From Parietichytrium sp. I65-24A (lineage: Eukaryota; Sar; Bigyra; Thraustochytrida; Thraustochytriidae), in the NCBI GenBank assembly GCA_012862575.1, contig BLSF01000049.1:62001-126000 (forward strand): a DNA stretch of 64,000 bases. The letters are read 5' to 3'. Positions 20,139 through 31,653 of the stretch are shown here, in pieces. The position numbers and the translations under genes were made by a program. Below the pieces are notes generated by a model. It did not search any database and had not been told where the DNA came from. It saw only the letters and a program-made list of their open reading frames with translations. Every line of letters starts with the position of its first letter. Positions within the stretch are counted from its first letter, which is position 1.

Positions 20139-22142
20139 TCAAACGGTCATTCCATATTTTTGCTGCCCCAAGTCAATCAAGGTTCGATGGTCGACGAGAA
20201 CAACGTCGGGGTAATTTTCAGCGAGATACTCAGCGTACTTGTGAAATCTGTCAACTGTGATACCCCATGAGATATCGTAGATAAAGTTTAGACTGCCTTT
20301 CGGCTGCGCTCCAGCTAACTTTGCGATGTACTCGTTCGAGACACCTTTTCCGTCAACGCTACCCTTTGCAGCCCATCTGGTGAGTTCCCTGAAAAGTAGG
20401 ACGCCTTGGGGGCTCAAAGACCCTTTTTGAATCACTTGGTCTGAGGTGTAGCCAAACTTTACAAACGGGTTGGCCTCATTCGGGCTGAGCACCCAAGGAG
20501 CAGCAGAGAAGAATACCGCTTTGATCTGCGAGCCAATGAAGCCTTCAATGTACTCGGTATGCAGCTTGTTATGCGAGTCGATGAAAAGATCCCAGATAAT
20601 GGTTGCTTCCATGTCAAGCAATTCGGCTGCCCGGATAGTTGCTTGTTGCTGTTGCGCAAGCCCGACCTTCTCTAAAGCAGATGAGGGGTAAAAGTACGTC
20701 TCGCCAGACGGCGGCATGAGAAAGCTATCGTTCAAATCTGGATGATTTTGCACGAATTCATAGTACTTTCGAGTTACAGGCGCAATTTGCGACAACCGTG
20801 CAGACACAGTCCAAGACCGTGGCGGACAAGTCCCGTTCCTCGCACTGCACAGCTTGTGCCTTTGCCTCAAGTACAGCAACGTATCATCCAACAAACTAAG
20901 ATTATCCCCGTCACTCACGATGTGCGCGAGGTAAATCTTGGTCGGATCGTAAATCAATTTCGGAGCTGGCCTCTGTTGCACCGCGTTGGTCTGCGAAATC
21001 GCGCTGCTACTATCATGATCCAGGATAGATTGGATGATGGATAAGCCATCTGCTTGGTCGGAACACACAACTCCCATCGTGCGGTTGCGGGTGCAAAAAC
21101 CGGTTCCTTCGGTAACCCCGGGCGCAAATCCCATCATGCTGACCGGATGCTGGGTCACATTCCAATGCGCCGAGCTCGTAAAGTCTAGGAAAGGCTTGAG
21201 GCCATTCTTCTCTGCAACCTTCTCCGCAATCCACTGGAATGGGGACGCGTTGTATTCCACACATTTTGAAGCAATCGAGTCCACGAATACGGCGAGAATC
21301 TTCTTCATAGTGAGGTACGGAACCATTTTCGCGTCGTGGGCCTAATAGACAGTCAAACACATTGCGTGGATCCTTCAAAGTTAGAGCCATGGACTTGATG
21401 CTGAGTGACAATTAAAGTGTTTGCCAAAATTTGTTCAACTTACCCTGAAGGCAAAGTACTCGTTGTTGGCAAGCGGGAGTAAGTTTTCCTGCGCATACAA
21501 CAGGGCCATTGCGTGAGACGTAAAATAACCGCCAGGAATTGAAGCATTCCTTGCTTGCCTAAAGTCAAATTTTGTAGGAAGACTCGCAACCTTTTCAGAC
21601 GCATCCTTATCGAGTCTTTGAATCGTCAGGTCTTTGGCGCTGACTGGTAAAAGATCAAACAATCCGGCAACAGAAATCGCAAGGTTCTCTGACACGTGCG
21701 AGCCCTTGTCATACAATACTTTTCCCGCAAAGACACCCTTGCCGAGTGCAATACTAACGAGCTCTTGCGGCTGGACGTATCTTGCTGTCATACCGTAGAG
21801 TTCAAACCAGTTCAGCCCCAATTTGCAGTCGGCCATAGGTGCCATGCGATTTAAAAGTCCCACGGATGTTCCAATGGCGATAGAATGCTGGCAAACCGCC
21901 ACCATCACTTCGCTTCCTCCTTTCGCAGAGCCTCCGAGACCATCATACTCCAGCTCTGAGCCGTCAAAGTCAAACTCCGCGCGGGCATTCAGCTCCTCTC
22001 GAGCCCTGAGCAGCTGCGAGTGAGCCAACCCCAAATTCCTCGCAAACCACAAGCCCAGCAACGCTGCAGCAGCAACGACCAACGCCAACCGAGATATCCA
22101 CCCCATGGCTTCACACGAGCGACACACCAACAACCGTTCCAA
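20139..22142 (-). CDS. GxGYxYP-family protein with signal anchor
   Basis: Exon 1 (22142-21444) and exon 2 (21341-20139) join in phase 0 across a 102-bp intron (GTAAGT, ATTAG), giving 633 residues and reading YFAFR-AHDAKMVPYLT. The N-terminus has a hydrophobic segment (about residues 18-35), consistent with a signal peptide or type II anchor. The second half carries family hallmarks: IYLAHIVSDGDNLSL and PPSGETYFYPS, the latter matching the G-x-G-Y-x-YP signature apart from E in place of the second G. GxGYxYP proteins are predicted glycoside-hydrolase-like. No enzymatic activity is known to me with confidence. Several N-x-S/T sites fit a secreted or luminal protein. An alternative start is the ATG at 22106 (MGWISRL). 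Confidence 0.75.
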
Positions 22143-22569
22143 AGCTTTCTACTCTCTCTACCCACTGCTAGAATGTGCTGCGCTAACACTGCGGCTTACA
22201 AAACACCGATAACTGTCCCAATTTGCCGCGTACACTCTTCCAACTTCGCACAAGTCGCCGGACGAGAGCTTGAGAAGCTCACACGGGAAATTTCGTGGGA
22301 CGATCCAGTAGACCTGCCTGGTTCTACCAGTTTACGCTACTCCAGACCTACTGGTAAATCTCCGAAGTAGCTGGTATTTTTAGACTACATTAGGACACTT
22401 CCCAACGTGTATTTGACTTGAGGGATGTGTTGAGGGACAGATTATGCGTCACAGGGGGAGGGTATGTGACTCGTGCGAAACGAGCGAATTACATTCAAAC
22501 TTGTATCATCTTGTATATCTTGTATCGACATTATCGAGATTCGAAGGTTATTGACAGTGAAAGTATTGG

Positions 22570-23165
22570 TTCACTCGCTGAGGCAGTTGTCGTTCGTTTT
22601 GGTGCCAATCCAGTCCAAGTCAATCTTGCTGCTGTAATTCTTTGTTACACAAACGATCACAAACTCGGAGTTCCTGATACCGTCGGCCGACTCCGGACCC
22701 TATCGCCATCTCCCCTTTCCCGTTCTCTCCGTCGTCCACCCACACGTTCAGTCCCACTTTCTCAAGTTGGAAGGCGATGGGTGCGACTTTTTTGTGATTC
22801 CGGCTTTCATCCCCCCAGTCGTGCGAGAAGAACACGTCCCAGGTTTGTTTGCGGTCGGATCCAAGGCGGGACACGCAAGCCGAGCAGCCATCTCGTTGGC
22901 CACGTCGGAGTGGTTTCCACTCGTAAATATCGATGTACATCATTTCTCCGAGCTCCATCTTGAGTCGAGGACTCCACTTGCCTTGATTCTTCATCGCGGA
23001 ACCCGTGACACGCGGTAGCATCCGCAGCATGCCGTTTTGCTGCACGGCGAGGTCAAACTCGCTCCGGCAGGCCCTGCTTTGCTTGTTGGATGCTTCTTCT
23101 CCAGCACCAATGGATTGGTCTTATTCGTCGTCGATGGGTACAAACAGCATGTCAGGAGCTTGATG
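22570..23165 (-). pseudogene. TIR-TIR gene fragment
   Basis: A diverged partial copy of the NLR-like gene, corresponding to about residues 80-260: the end of the first TIR and much of the second. Shared stretches include MKNQGKWSPRLKMELGEM and GSDRKQTWDVFFSHDWGD. NACHT and WD40 parts are missing, and the reading frame is not intact. It abuts module B directly at about 23166, on the same side and in the same orientation as B has relative to the intact gene. It looks like the relic of a second NLR unit. Confidence 0.8.
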
Positions 23166-23690
23166 CATCACAATGTGGAGTGGCCTCGGCCTGTGGCTGT
23201 GGCGCTGCGAGCATTTGATTCCACCTCGTTGGATTGTCCGTTTCTGATGATGGTTCTAGGTTGAGCAGGGTATTGTTCGCGTCCAGCATTAGACCGCCAG
23301 GTCCGAAAATGAACACAACGTTCGGACGATCTAAAGCAGGTCATGGTAAAGGTCCTTTGGCGCCTCGCGCCGGGACGCCAATTGATTAGATTCACCTTTT
23401 GCAGCAGGTGTATCAGAACCCAACAAATATACAGAATGTCGGATACTTGATTTGAAGCATTACTTGCCTGAAGGCCACGCGCAGCCGCAAGTTGTCGCTC
23501 GTATCAACAACCAAGTACACGTCCACGTCTTGAGGTCGAATTTTTTTCGGGTTTACCGTTCTTCTGGCGCAGATCATCACCGTAACCGTTTCTTTTCAAT
23601 GCCCTTCACCACCAAAAGCAGTCTATTCTCGATGCCATCTGCGAAAGCTGTCTCGTGGGTCGGCTGACCGAAGCAAGTAGCGCATGCACA
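23166..23690 (-). repeat. Module B, diverged copy beside the TIR fragment
   Basis: Begins at the GTGGCGCTGCGAGCATTTGA region shared with the other B copies. It keeps, on the minus strand, a recognisable C-terminal block (DGIEN-RLLLVVKGIEKK) aligned with EGIES-KLPLLVNEIEKG of the left copy, and a VDVY block. It is the most diverged B copy in the window. The first about 200 bp of the complete module is missing at the TIR junction. Confidence 0.65.
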
Positions 23691-24150
23691 AAAGACATTC
23701 AAACACAAGCAGGCCGAAAAACAAGCAAAGAAAGAAAGAACGAAGCCGATCAATCAAGCAAACCAAACAACAAACAGATCCCACTCTTTCACCGAGTCAG
23801 CCTTCAAGCTCAACACATAGAATTTCGACTCGTTTCGGCTCTTGAAAGACTTGAAAGATCATGTTCTTGACTGCTTTGAGGCTTAGGGTGACCAGGTCAA
23901 CGTTGGCGGAGACGTTACGAAACTGAGTGGCCCAAAGGCGGTTCAGCCGCACTGGCATACGTGACATACGTGACATACGCGAGTGGAAAAGGCAGCGGTC
24001 GCGTCGGAGTAGTACAGTGCGGGGTTGTTTGGAGCCCGCTTGAGATATATTGGCGCAGCGGAGGAGTCGCTCTCTTACTTTTTGGGATCGAGTTGGTTTT
24101 GAGAAAGACTGCTGTTGATCTGGTCTCAGCGGGTGGAGAGCTGTGTCAAA

Positions 24151-24927
24151 ATGCTGGGAGATGGTGTGGAGCTGCGCGATAAGGACGCTGAAGCGGGGCT
24201 GAAGGCGAGCAGCTTTGGGAGCGCCAGCTCGTCTAGCTCCAGCAAATACTTTACGATTCCCGGCGCGAACTCGGACTTTTCGCGAGTGGCAGGCGAGCAA
24301 GACAGGACGCGGCTGAGCGGAAGGAATTTAGGAGATGAGGAGTCAGAGCCGAGTGAACGGGAGTTGTTTGCAAGCAACCCAATGAGATTGTGCATTGTGG
24401 TCACTTTCTCGGTAATTGTGTTCGGATCGATGCTCGCCTTGAACGGGTTTTCTCTGTATCTTGGCGCGGCAAACATGAATGAGGACTGCAACAAGCCTCT
24501 TGCGCCATGGGTTCTAGTCAGCGGAATCCTCGGTCTGCTGACAGCAGCGCTGCTTATGGCGGTCTCTTTCAACAAGCGGAGTGTGGTCCGCGGAGGGGAA
24601 GGGAACGGGACTGATGGGCAATATTGGCGCGCTCGGTTAAATGCGTCCTCGCCGTTTTCGAGGAACGCCTCGCAACCAACTGGTACGGACCGTATTCTTG
24701 TCGGTTTGCTAGGGTTCTCTCAGTTGTTGGCCCTGATCTGGTTTATGGTTGGCACCGCCTTTGTGGCTCAAACAGACTCGGATGTGTGCCCGGTCCTTTT
24801 GTTTCGCTTCTGCTTTTACTACATTGTCGCTCTTTGGTCGCTCGGTGTTCTTGCGTGTATGTTTTCGTGTGCGGTCGGCGTCGTTCGTGAAGCCATTCGG
24901 ATACGTAGGGCAAGAAACCAAACTTGA
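24151..24927 (+). CDS. TMEM272-like four-helix membrane protein
   Basis: About 258 residues from the ATG at 24151 (MLGDGVELRDKD); a longer form would need a non-ATG start. A hydrophilic Ser-rich N-terminus of about 75 residues is followed by four transmembrane segments: LCIVVTFSVIVFGSMLALNG, APWVLVSGILGLLTAALLMA, LVGLLGFSQLLALIWFMVG and FRFCFYYIVALWSLGVLACM. Spacing and motifs (a Cys-Asn-Lys-Pro loop before the second helix, IWFMVG in the third, Asp-Val-Cys-Pro before the fourth) resemble the TMEM272-like family, whose function is not established. A 9-bp CATACGTGA triplicate lies at 23956-23982, about 170 bp upstream. Converges with DAAF9. Confidence 0.65.
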   Translation: MLGDGVELRDKDAEAGLKASSFGSASSSSSSKYFTIPGANSDFSRVAGEQDRTRLSGRNLGDEESEPSERELFASNPMRLCIVVTFSVIVFGSMLALNGFSLYLGAANMNEDCNKPLAPWVLVSGILGLLTAALLMAVSFNKRSVVRGGEGNGTDGQYWRARLNASSPFSRNASQPTGTDRILVGLLGFSQLLALIWFMVGTAFVAQTDSDVCPVLLFRFCFYYIVALWSLGVLACMFSCAVGVVREAIRIRRARNQT

Positions 24928-25177
24928 AAACGTATGTTGATGGTTCGTGTTGGGAAAAAATGTGGCTTTCCTTGTGGAAAAATTTCAACCCTGAAAGCAT
25001 CTTTCTTTGTTGCTCACCAGGATTCGGAACAGTTTGTTCGCCTCTCGTGCGCCACTCAAGGACTAAGGGCAGATTTGAAATTTGGCAAAAATACGTCTTG
25101 TAAGATATATAATTTTAGATTTTAAAGAGCCAAGAGAAAGCAAAAGTTAGAAGCAAGAAGGCCGAGAATTCCGCAGG

Positions 25178-28100
25178 CTAAAAGCAGGAAACTCTCGCAG
25201 AGTTGCGGTCGCGCTCCTCTTGCTCGGCAATGAGATTGTTCTCTGCGATTCGCTCATTCTGTTCCGCGATGAACTCGGAGAGCTTCTCCTCCAAAAGAGG
25301 ATGATTTTTCAACAGAGCCCCGTTGTAGTCGACGTATGTTTTACCATCAAACCAGTAGCCAGATGGCAGGGGCTCGTTGCGGAGCTTCTGGTTGAATGCG
25401 TCAATCTGCTGCTGTGAAATAGAATTTCGAGTCAAAGGCTCCTTTTACACTCGAAGTCCTTGATTGAAGCTCCTTAACGAAGAGCAAGTACTCAGCTCGA
25501 TCCTCGCATCCATCAGTCTCAAATAACAGCCCAACGGAATATTTTTGCATACTGGAAGCGAGAGCAGACTTGTCATGGATCTCCTCGAGCCGGACTTGGC
25601 CACCATAGGCAGCCACCGAATACAATTTAGAAGGACTGTCAGCGAAGGTTACGATGCCGGACACACTGAAGACTCTGTCGGAGGGTGCCCGCAACTCTGC
25701 GATTTCAGCGCGGTTGAGATTCTGCGACAGATTTGCCATGACCTTTTTCGCCGCCAGCTTTTGAGCTGCGCGCATGCCGATCAAAGGCTTGCCTGGGCGA
25801 TCGTCGTGTACCTTGTCTTCTACAATGTCAACAGCCTCTTCGATGCTTTCCGGATTGGTCGCGTTCTCTGCAAACACGGGGTTCTTTTTTAAAGTTGTCA
25901 ACCTCTCCATACCCATCTTGAATCGGTCACGCGATAACATTATTTCCGAGGAGCATACAACGCAACTCCCGAGGACGCTGTGATAGCGTGGCTTGTCAGC
26001 AGGGATCTGCGTCCTACATTCGTCAAGCACACGAGATTGGTGTGACCAAAACTCTTCCGTGAATAGTACTGAAGCGATCGCTGGCACGGCGAAGCCAGTT
26101 CTGAAAATATCAGCGCCAGAATTCCAGTGGCGGATACGGTCCTGCAAGTTGTCCAGATGGCTCTCAGATACCTGTGTGGAGTTGGTGATGACAATGGTGT
26201 GGACAACCTTTTCAGGACATCCGCTGAGAACGCCTGGGAGAAGGGTAGTGTGTCGCAAGTCACTAAATGAATTCTGGGCATTTACGACACCAATCACCGA
26301 CGCGCGGAAATCATCTCCAAAAGCACTCGAACAACACTCCAGCACAGTTTCGGGTGAAGTGTCTCCGGGGGCCACAATAACGACGGACTGGCCATCGTGC
26401 AATTTCAAAAGCTGTTTCTTAACTCTAGACGAGTCAAAGGAGATGGCATGAATTAGGTCGTTCACGATCACTTTTGACTTGTAGTGCACTCCAATTGCAG
26501 CTCCCACTGCCTCTTTGCCACACGCCGGGCCACCAGTGATGATGTACACGTCTCGTGCACCATTGCCTTCGTCTTTGGATTCCCGTTCCCTAGGATTCGC
26601 ATCGCTCTTTGCGGAAGATAATATTTCCTCATGCATTCGAGTCGTCCTAAAGCTTCGTAGAATTGCATTGGCTTCCGCAACCGGTGTAAAAACCACCAAG
26701 CCCTTCTCGCGATAAGTGTGCATGGCATCACTGAGCTCCGAATAGCCTTCCACAGAGAAAGCGATTTGGTCACAGAGGTTGCAATTAAGCTCGGCAAAGC
26801 TTCCAGCTAACTGCTGTGCCCGAATTGCCGCATGGGTTCTAGCAGCAAACCTGCTGCTCGTCCAGAACGAAACTTCGGGAGTTTGCTCTGCTTCAGAGAG
26901 ATCAAACATAAGCTTTCCACCGAGATGCTCGAATACGATGCCTTTGGCGAAAAAAGACAAGTGACCAGCCAGCGGACCAATCGGCGCGTGAAACATCTGA
27001 CGGCCAAAGGTTGCGAGGCACGGTGTCCGGCGGCGACCTTGAAGTGGGTCACCAAGGTATTCGATCTTGCCCTCGAGCCTGGTGTAAGACTCGCGAGATT
27101 GCCACACCATGAAGTCAGGGATGCCCTGTGTCAAAATAATTACTTTGTCGCCGTCAGCCGCGACGGTATCACCAATCCACAGCTGCGTGCCACATACACT
27201 CTCGGACACTCTCAGTTCCAAAAAGTGAAGAACGTCGACAGGAATGGTTTCCTCGGCGTCCAGAAACGTAGAGGCTGGAACTTGAGCAGCGAGATCAAAA
27301 GACTCGAAAACTACAGTCAAATCCTCCTCATTCACAGCAACGCTGCTGCCACGGGTGTTGAGAACTTGCTGGATGGTTTCAAGTGCTGCAGATTTAATTC
27401 GTCGCTCAGCGCGCGAGCGAGAAGGGTCTCTCAATGCTGAAAAGACTCCCTTCTCTGTGCTCATCAGCACGTCTTGAACAACTGCTCGAAGACCCGTGAG
27501 AAGCGCCCCATACAAACAGGCGCATGGATTCTCAGCATCAGCTTGGTCGCTCTCGACGACATAGGTTCTGGAAGCTCGAACTCCGGTGGATGGATCTTCT
27601 CCGCGGACTTTTAGAACCCCGTGGCCCTCGCTCAGCTCCCCGCAGACTCCACCATGGCGGTTGGGGTCTTTTTTGCACAACTCTGGAGCTCGAACGCAAC
27701 CAAAGTCGTACAAGCTCTGCAGAGGCTCTAGAGGAGAATTATCCGGATCGCTACCATGCAGACTGGCTGTCTCGCGCCATAGCTTTGCATACAGACGAAG
27801 AGAGGTGCACCAGTTTTGAATCAGAAGCTTGCTTGCTTCTTCTCCGTTCGCCTCGATCTGCTCGATGTGGCTCCATAGTGGAGTAAGCAACGGCCCAATA
27901 TGGTGAACGGTTTTCACTGCCGAGAAGAAGCCTCCAGTATTGAATTCGTCCAATCCGAACGCTTGCACGAGTGGAAAGAGTTCATGATTCTCCTCTTCCG
28001 CAGAGTTGGTGGGCAAAAACACGTCGTTGTAAGGCTTGACCATATCGATCATGCTCTGAATCTTGTGCCTTTCGATGCGCTCCCCATCATTTCCAAAATC

Positions 28101-28454
28101 TCCGGCCAGAACCCGAAACTCCTTCAAATTCGGCCACGCCGCGATGGCATTCCCTATCAGAGGTGCAGCTTTTGGCCCGTAGTACACGCTCACTGTATCC
28201 GGCGTGATCAGCAGCACACAATCCTCCACAGCCTCCATGTCCTCTGCCACCGTGGGCTCCACCAGGTCTTCACCCACTGCTCCCAGCAGCAGGTACTTGA
28301 CCAGCCTCTGCGAGTTCACATTGTACGCCCCGTCGATGCCCGGCACCACCAGCAAAGCTGGCCCTCCTTCGTCCGCGCTCTTATGCCTTCCTTCTAGCAC
28401 ATGCTGCACCAGCCTCAGCCGCCTCGCACTGCCCGCCGAGCCCCACCGCACCAT
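25178..28454 (-). CDS. DAAF9: Dynein axonemal assembly factor 9 (C20orf194/Shulin) homologue
   Basis: A cytoplasmic factor that packages and holds outer-arm dynein inactive before delivery to cilia. The N-terminus (LLVVPGIDGAYNVNSQRLVKYLL) aligns with the human GIDSRYN region. A degenerate P-loop, IITGGPACGKEAVG, lies near residue 675. The C-terminus (EPLPSGYWFDGKTYVDYNG, HPLLEEKLSEF) matches the human EPLPAGYFYNG end very closely. The C-terminal exon (25411-25178) is joined to the main exon (28454-25449) by a proposed 37-bp intron, GTAAAA to CACAG, in phase 0. This reads TSS-QQIDAFNQKL, as in the human LTQQEI region. The total is about 1079 residues against about 1180 in human. Five copies of an 8-bp CTCACAAA unit directly adjoin the start codon. 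Its presence implies motile cilia. Confidence 0.9.
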
Positions 28455-28494
28455 CTCACAAACTCACAAACTCACAAACCCACAAACCCACAAA
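28455..28494. repeat. 8-bp tandem array at the DAAF9 start
   Basis: Five copies of CTCACAAA/CCCACAAA immediately upstream of the DAAF9 start codon, in the probable 5' untranslated region. A CT microsatellite follows at about 28571-28592. The stretch from there to 29051 contains no supportable gene. Confidence 0.8.
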
Positions 28495-29051
28495 CTTGCC
28501 ACTGAACCTCTCTCGCGCACACCTGCCGAGGACACTTTTTATCCTTCCTTCTTCCTCCGAGGACACTGGTTTTCTCTCTCTCTCTCTCTCTCAGATTTCT
28601 CAGATCTCTCAGACGTTTGTTCTTTCTTAGAGCTATGGGACAGTTCCCCCAAACGTGTTCCGCACGGAACAGTGCTAGTAAATTTAGTAGCGGTCGTTAT
28701 GGTTCGGGGAGGAGACTATTCGGTTTGATAGCGGTTATCGTAATGATGTCCGGTAAAGGTACTAATTTGAGATAGGATACTAGAGTTTGGGCTGGAAAGT
28801 CAGGGTAAGTATTGCTCCTATTGGTTGACAGTGAGATGGGTAGTTGTGTGCGGTGAGGTGGTAGTGGCGGGTAGGTATTTGGTAGGGTGCAATCGAAATG
28901 TGGTTTCAACCGTTGTTCGCATGTTGCGAAATAGCGGGCAAAGGATCCGAAATGATTGGAGTGATTTGCAGCAAGGGCTCGACGGGAGAGGGAGAAAAAG
29001 GAAACCGATATTGTTATCTTCTAAAGCAAACGCAGTTAAAGAGACAGTGTT

Positions 29052-31653
29052 TTAAAGGCCGTCGGACTCGTCGTTGTCGTTGGGATTGTCCAGCTTGTCA
29101 ATCGCGAGCTTAATCATATTGGAGTCCTTTGGATCAAGGTCCAACGCAGTAGTGAACGCCAGCAATGCTTCCTCCTTGCGAGAGAGTTGCTTGCATATCT
29201 TTCCGATGAGGAAATGCACGCTAGATTCCCGCGGCGCAAAGTTCTTCACAGCTTCTAGCTCCTCTAATGCTGCTTCGTAGCATTCCATGGTGCGTAGAAC
29301 AAGGGCCCGCTGGAATTTGGCTTGAGGATTAGAAGGCTCCAGGTCGGTCGCCATTTGCAGTGCGCTGAGCGCTTCTGTGCTCGTAAGCAAGACACACAGT
29401 GCATTATATAGCTCATGAGTACACATCATCGAAAATGCGAAACAAGAAAATACCATAAAGACACTCACCTTCACATTTCTGGCTCGCATGGAGCACCATG
29501 CCGAGATAACAATATAGCACAGACGAGCGTGGGTTAATGGAGATCGCCCGCCGAAAATGGTACTCTGCCAAGTCGTACTTCTCCTGTCTGTAGTAGATCG
29601 TCCCAAGCCCATACCACGCATTGTAGTGCCTGAAATTTGTTCTAATCGCGTGCCTGTAGCACGCCACCGCCTTCTCAAAGTCTTCATTAGAGACATACTC
29701 GTGCCCCGACAGTGTGTATGCGTACGTAAAAGTCGGGTCTAACTGAAGCGCGCGCTGAAAAAACTTGATGGCCACGTCGTGCTCCTTTTGCAGCGAAAAG
29801 CAATTGCCTATTGCGCACCATGCCTCGGGCGACTTTTTGTCTAGCTCTACCGCCTGCTGTGCGAGGTAGCTCAATGACACCTCCTCCTTCAAGTGCCACA
29901 GATTTGTGGAGTACACTTCAAGGCCAGCAGTTCTATCTGGGGCATATTCACGCATCTTCTCAAACTCCAAGTTGGCGCGCCTGTAGTTGGCCATCTCAAA
30001 ACAGGCCTTTCCCATCTGGTGGGCAACCCAACCGGTTTCCTGCTGGCGCAGAGGCAGGTCCTCAAACGCCTCCAGTGCTTCAGAACACCTGTACTGACTG
30101 AGGTGCAGCACACCTTGGCCGAGACTTTCCAGTAAACTAAGAACTTGCATCGCACCAAATACTTCGTCCAAGGTGAGGTCTCTAGCGCCATGCTTGCCCC
30201 CCTCATTTGGTAGCGCGGCCCTACTCGGGTCTGGATCGTTCGGATCACCACCTTCGCCTCCATTGTCCCCTTTGGTCACGCCCTCAACTCCCTGATCGCG
30301 AAATTTATTCTGATTGGCAACTTGGTTTTCAGCATCGAATTTCCCGTATCGGCGTGAGCCGTCCCCTGCCCCGGCCCCATCTCCGCCTGGGCCATCGCCC
30401 CCGCCGTGACCAGAACCGTCTTCGGTTGCGGCAGAGTCATGACTCTGTCTTCGGGACGATCTCCTCAACGCCGGGGCACCCCGCTTGACATCATCAGCTC
30501 CAGGAACGCCAAAGTTTGTTGAAAGATGTGTCGCGAAGGAGGCGTATGATTTTGACGGGATATGGTCAACTCCCTTCACTCGATCGCGTTCTCTTGGATC
30601 AAGCAGCACTGCTTCTCCGTGTTTGGGTATCGCTTCGTACACAGGCGGCCATTGGAAACGCGAAGTGTATCCCAACCCATAGCCGAGAGGTAGCACAACG
30701 GACGCTGCGCCAGCGTTACTCTCCTTGGCTGCTTGACGAGTCAAAACGCCTTGAGACCCTCCCTGGTCTTGGGATTGCGATACCTTGAAGCCCACCACGT
30801 ACCGTATCGCTGGCTCCTGCACAGGCGCGGAGATTTGGAACGGCATTGGCACGGGCACAGTTGCCGGCGCTAGCGATATGTCTGCTTGACCTTGCACTGG
30901 GCTGGGCCTCGGCTGAAAGCTCCCAGTCTCCATGAACGCAGTGGCCGCGGTCGATGCGATCTCCACGGACCCGTCCTCTCGGAGAGACCAGAATCCGTCC
31001 TCCATAGGGGCCCCAAAGAAGGTGCAAGGGTCCATGTCCAAGCCCAGGTAGCAGAGCTGCTCGTAAGCGTCCCACAAATACGGGTCGCACTTTAGTGTCA
31101 GCGCAAAGTATGTCGTGGCATGGTCCCTCCTATTCTCCTTGAGGCAGATGAGGCCCAGCAGGTAGAGGCCCGCCGCGCCGTTGGGCACGCGGCAGTCGTT
31201 AAGAATCTCCTGTATGCATTTCTGTGGTCCCAGCGTAGCCAAATTAGTTCCCTGCACCAGCACGGCCTCTGCTTCGCGGAACTTTTGCAGGGCAAAGCAG
31301 CATCTGGCGTACAAGTATCGGTTCTGCATGTGTAGCTGGTGCTTTCTCGCTGTTTCTGGCGAGTCGCCTTCCTCCTCGAACAACTCCATGTCCTTCTGCA
31401 GCAGCTGGTACGCCCTATTGCTCTGCCCAGCCTTTACATAGCAGTCCGCCAACAAGTGCAGGTTCTCCTGCGACGCCCTCAGCGCGTACAGCCTCTCTCC
31501 CAGGAAGATCGCATTGCGCTCCAGCCCTAGCTGCGTGTACTTATCCACTAGAACACGCAGCGTACTCTCCGCGGACACGCTCCAGTCCCCGTGTCCGCGT
31601 CCCAACACATAAACCGATTCTTCAACCGCCGGATGCTCGTCCACCAGCGTCAT
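29052..31653 (-). CDS. CDC27: Anaphase-promoting complex subunit 3 (CDC27)
   Basis: TPR scaffold subunit of the APC/C ubiquitin ligase that binds the C-terminal Ile-Arg tails of CDC20/CDH1 and APC10. Exon 1 (31653-29469) and exon 2 (29374-29052) join across a 94-bp GT-AG intron in phase 1, reading SQKCE-EALSALQMA, for about 835 residues. N-terminal TPRs (ENLHLLADCYVKAGQSNRAY, NRYLYARCCFALQKFREAEA) are followed by a Gly/Asp/Pro-rich linker (about residues 230-480). The C-terminal TPR array then follows, with the canonical PEAWCAIGNCFSLQKEHDVA, YAYTLSGHEYV, YNAWYGLGTIYYRQEKYDLA and SSVLYCYLGMVLH. The C-terminus is acidic (DNPNDNDESDGL). It lies on the same strand as DAAF9 with about 600 bp between. 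Confidence 0.93.
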
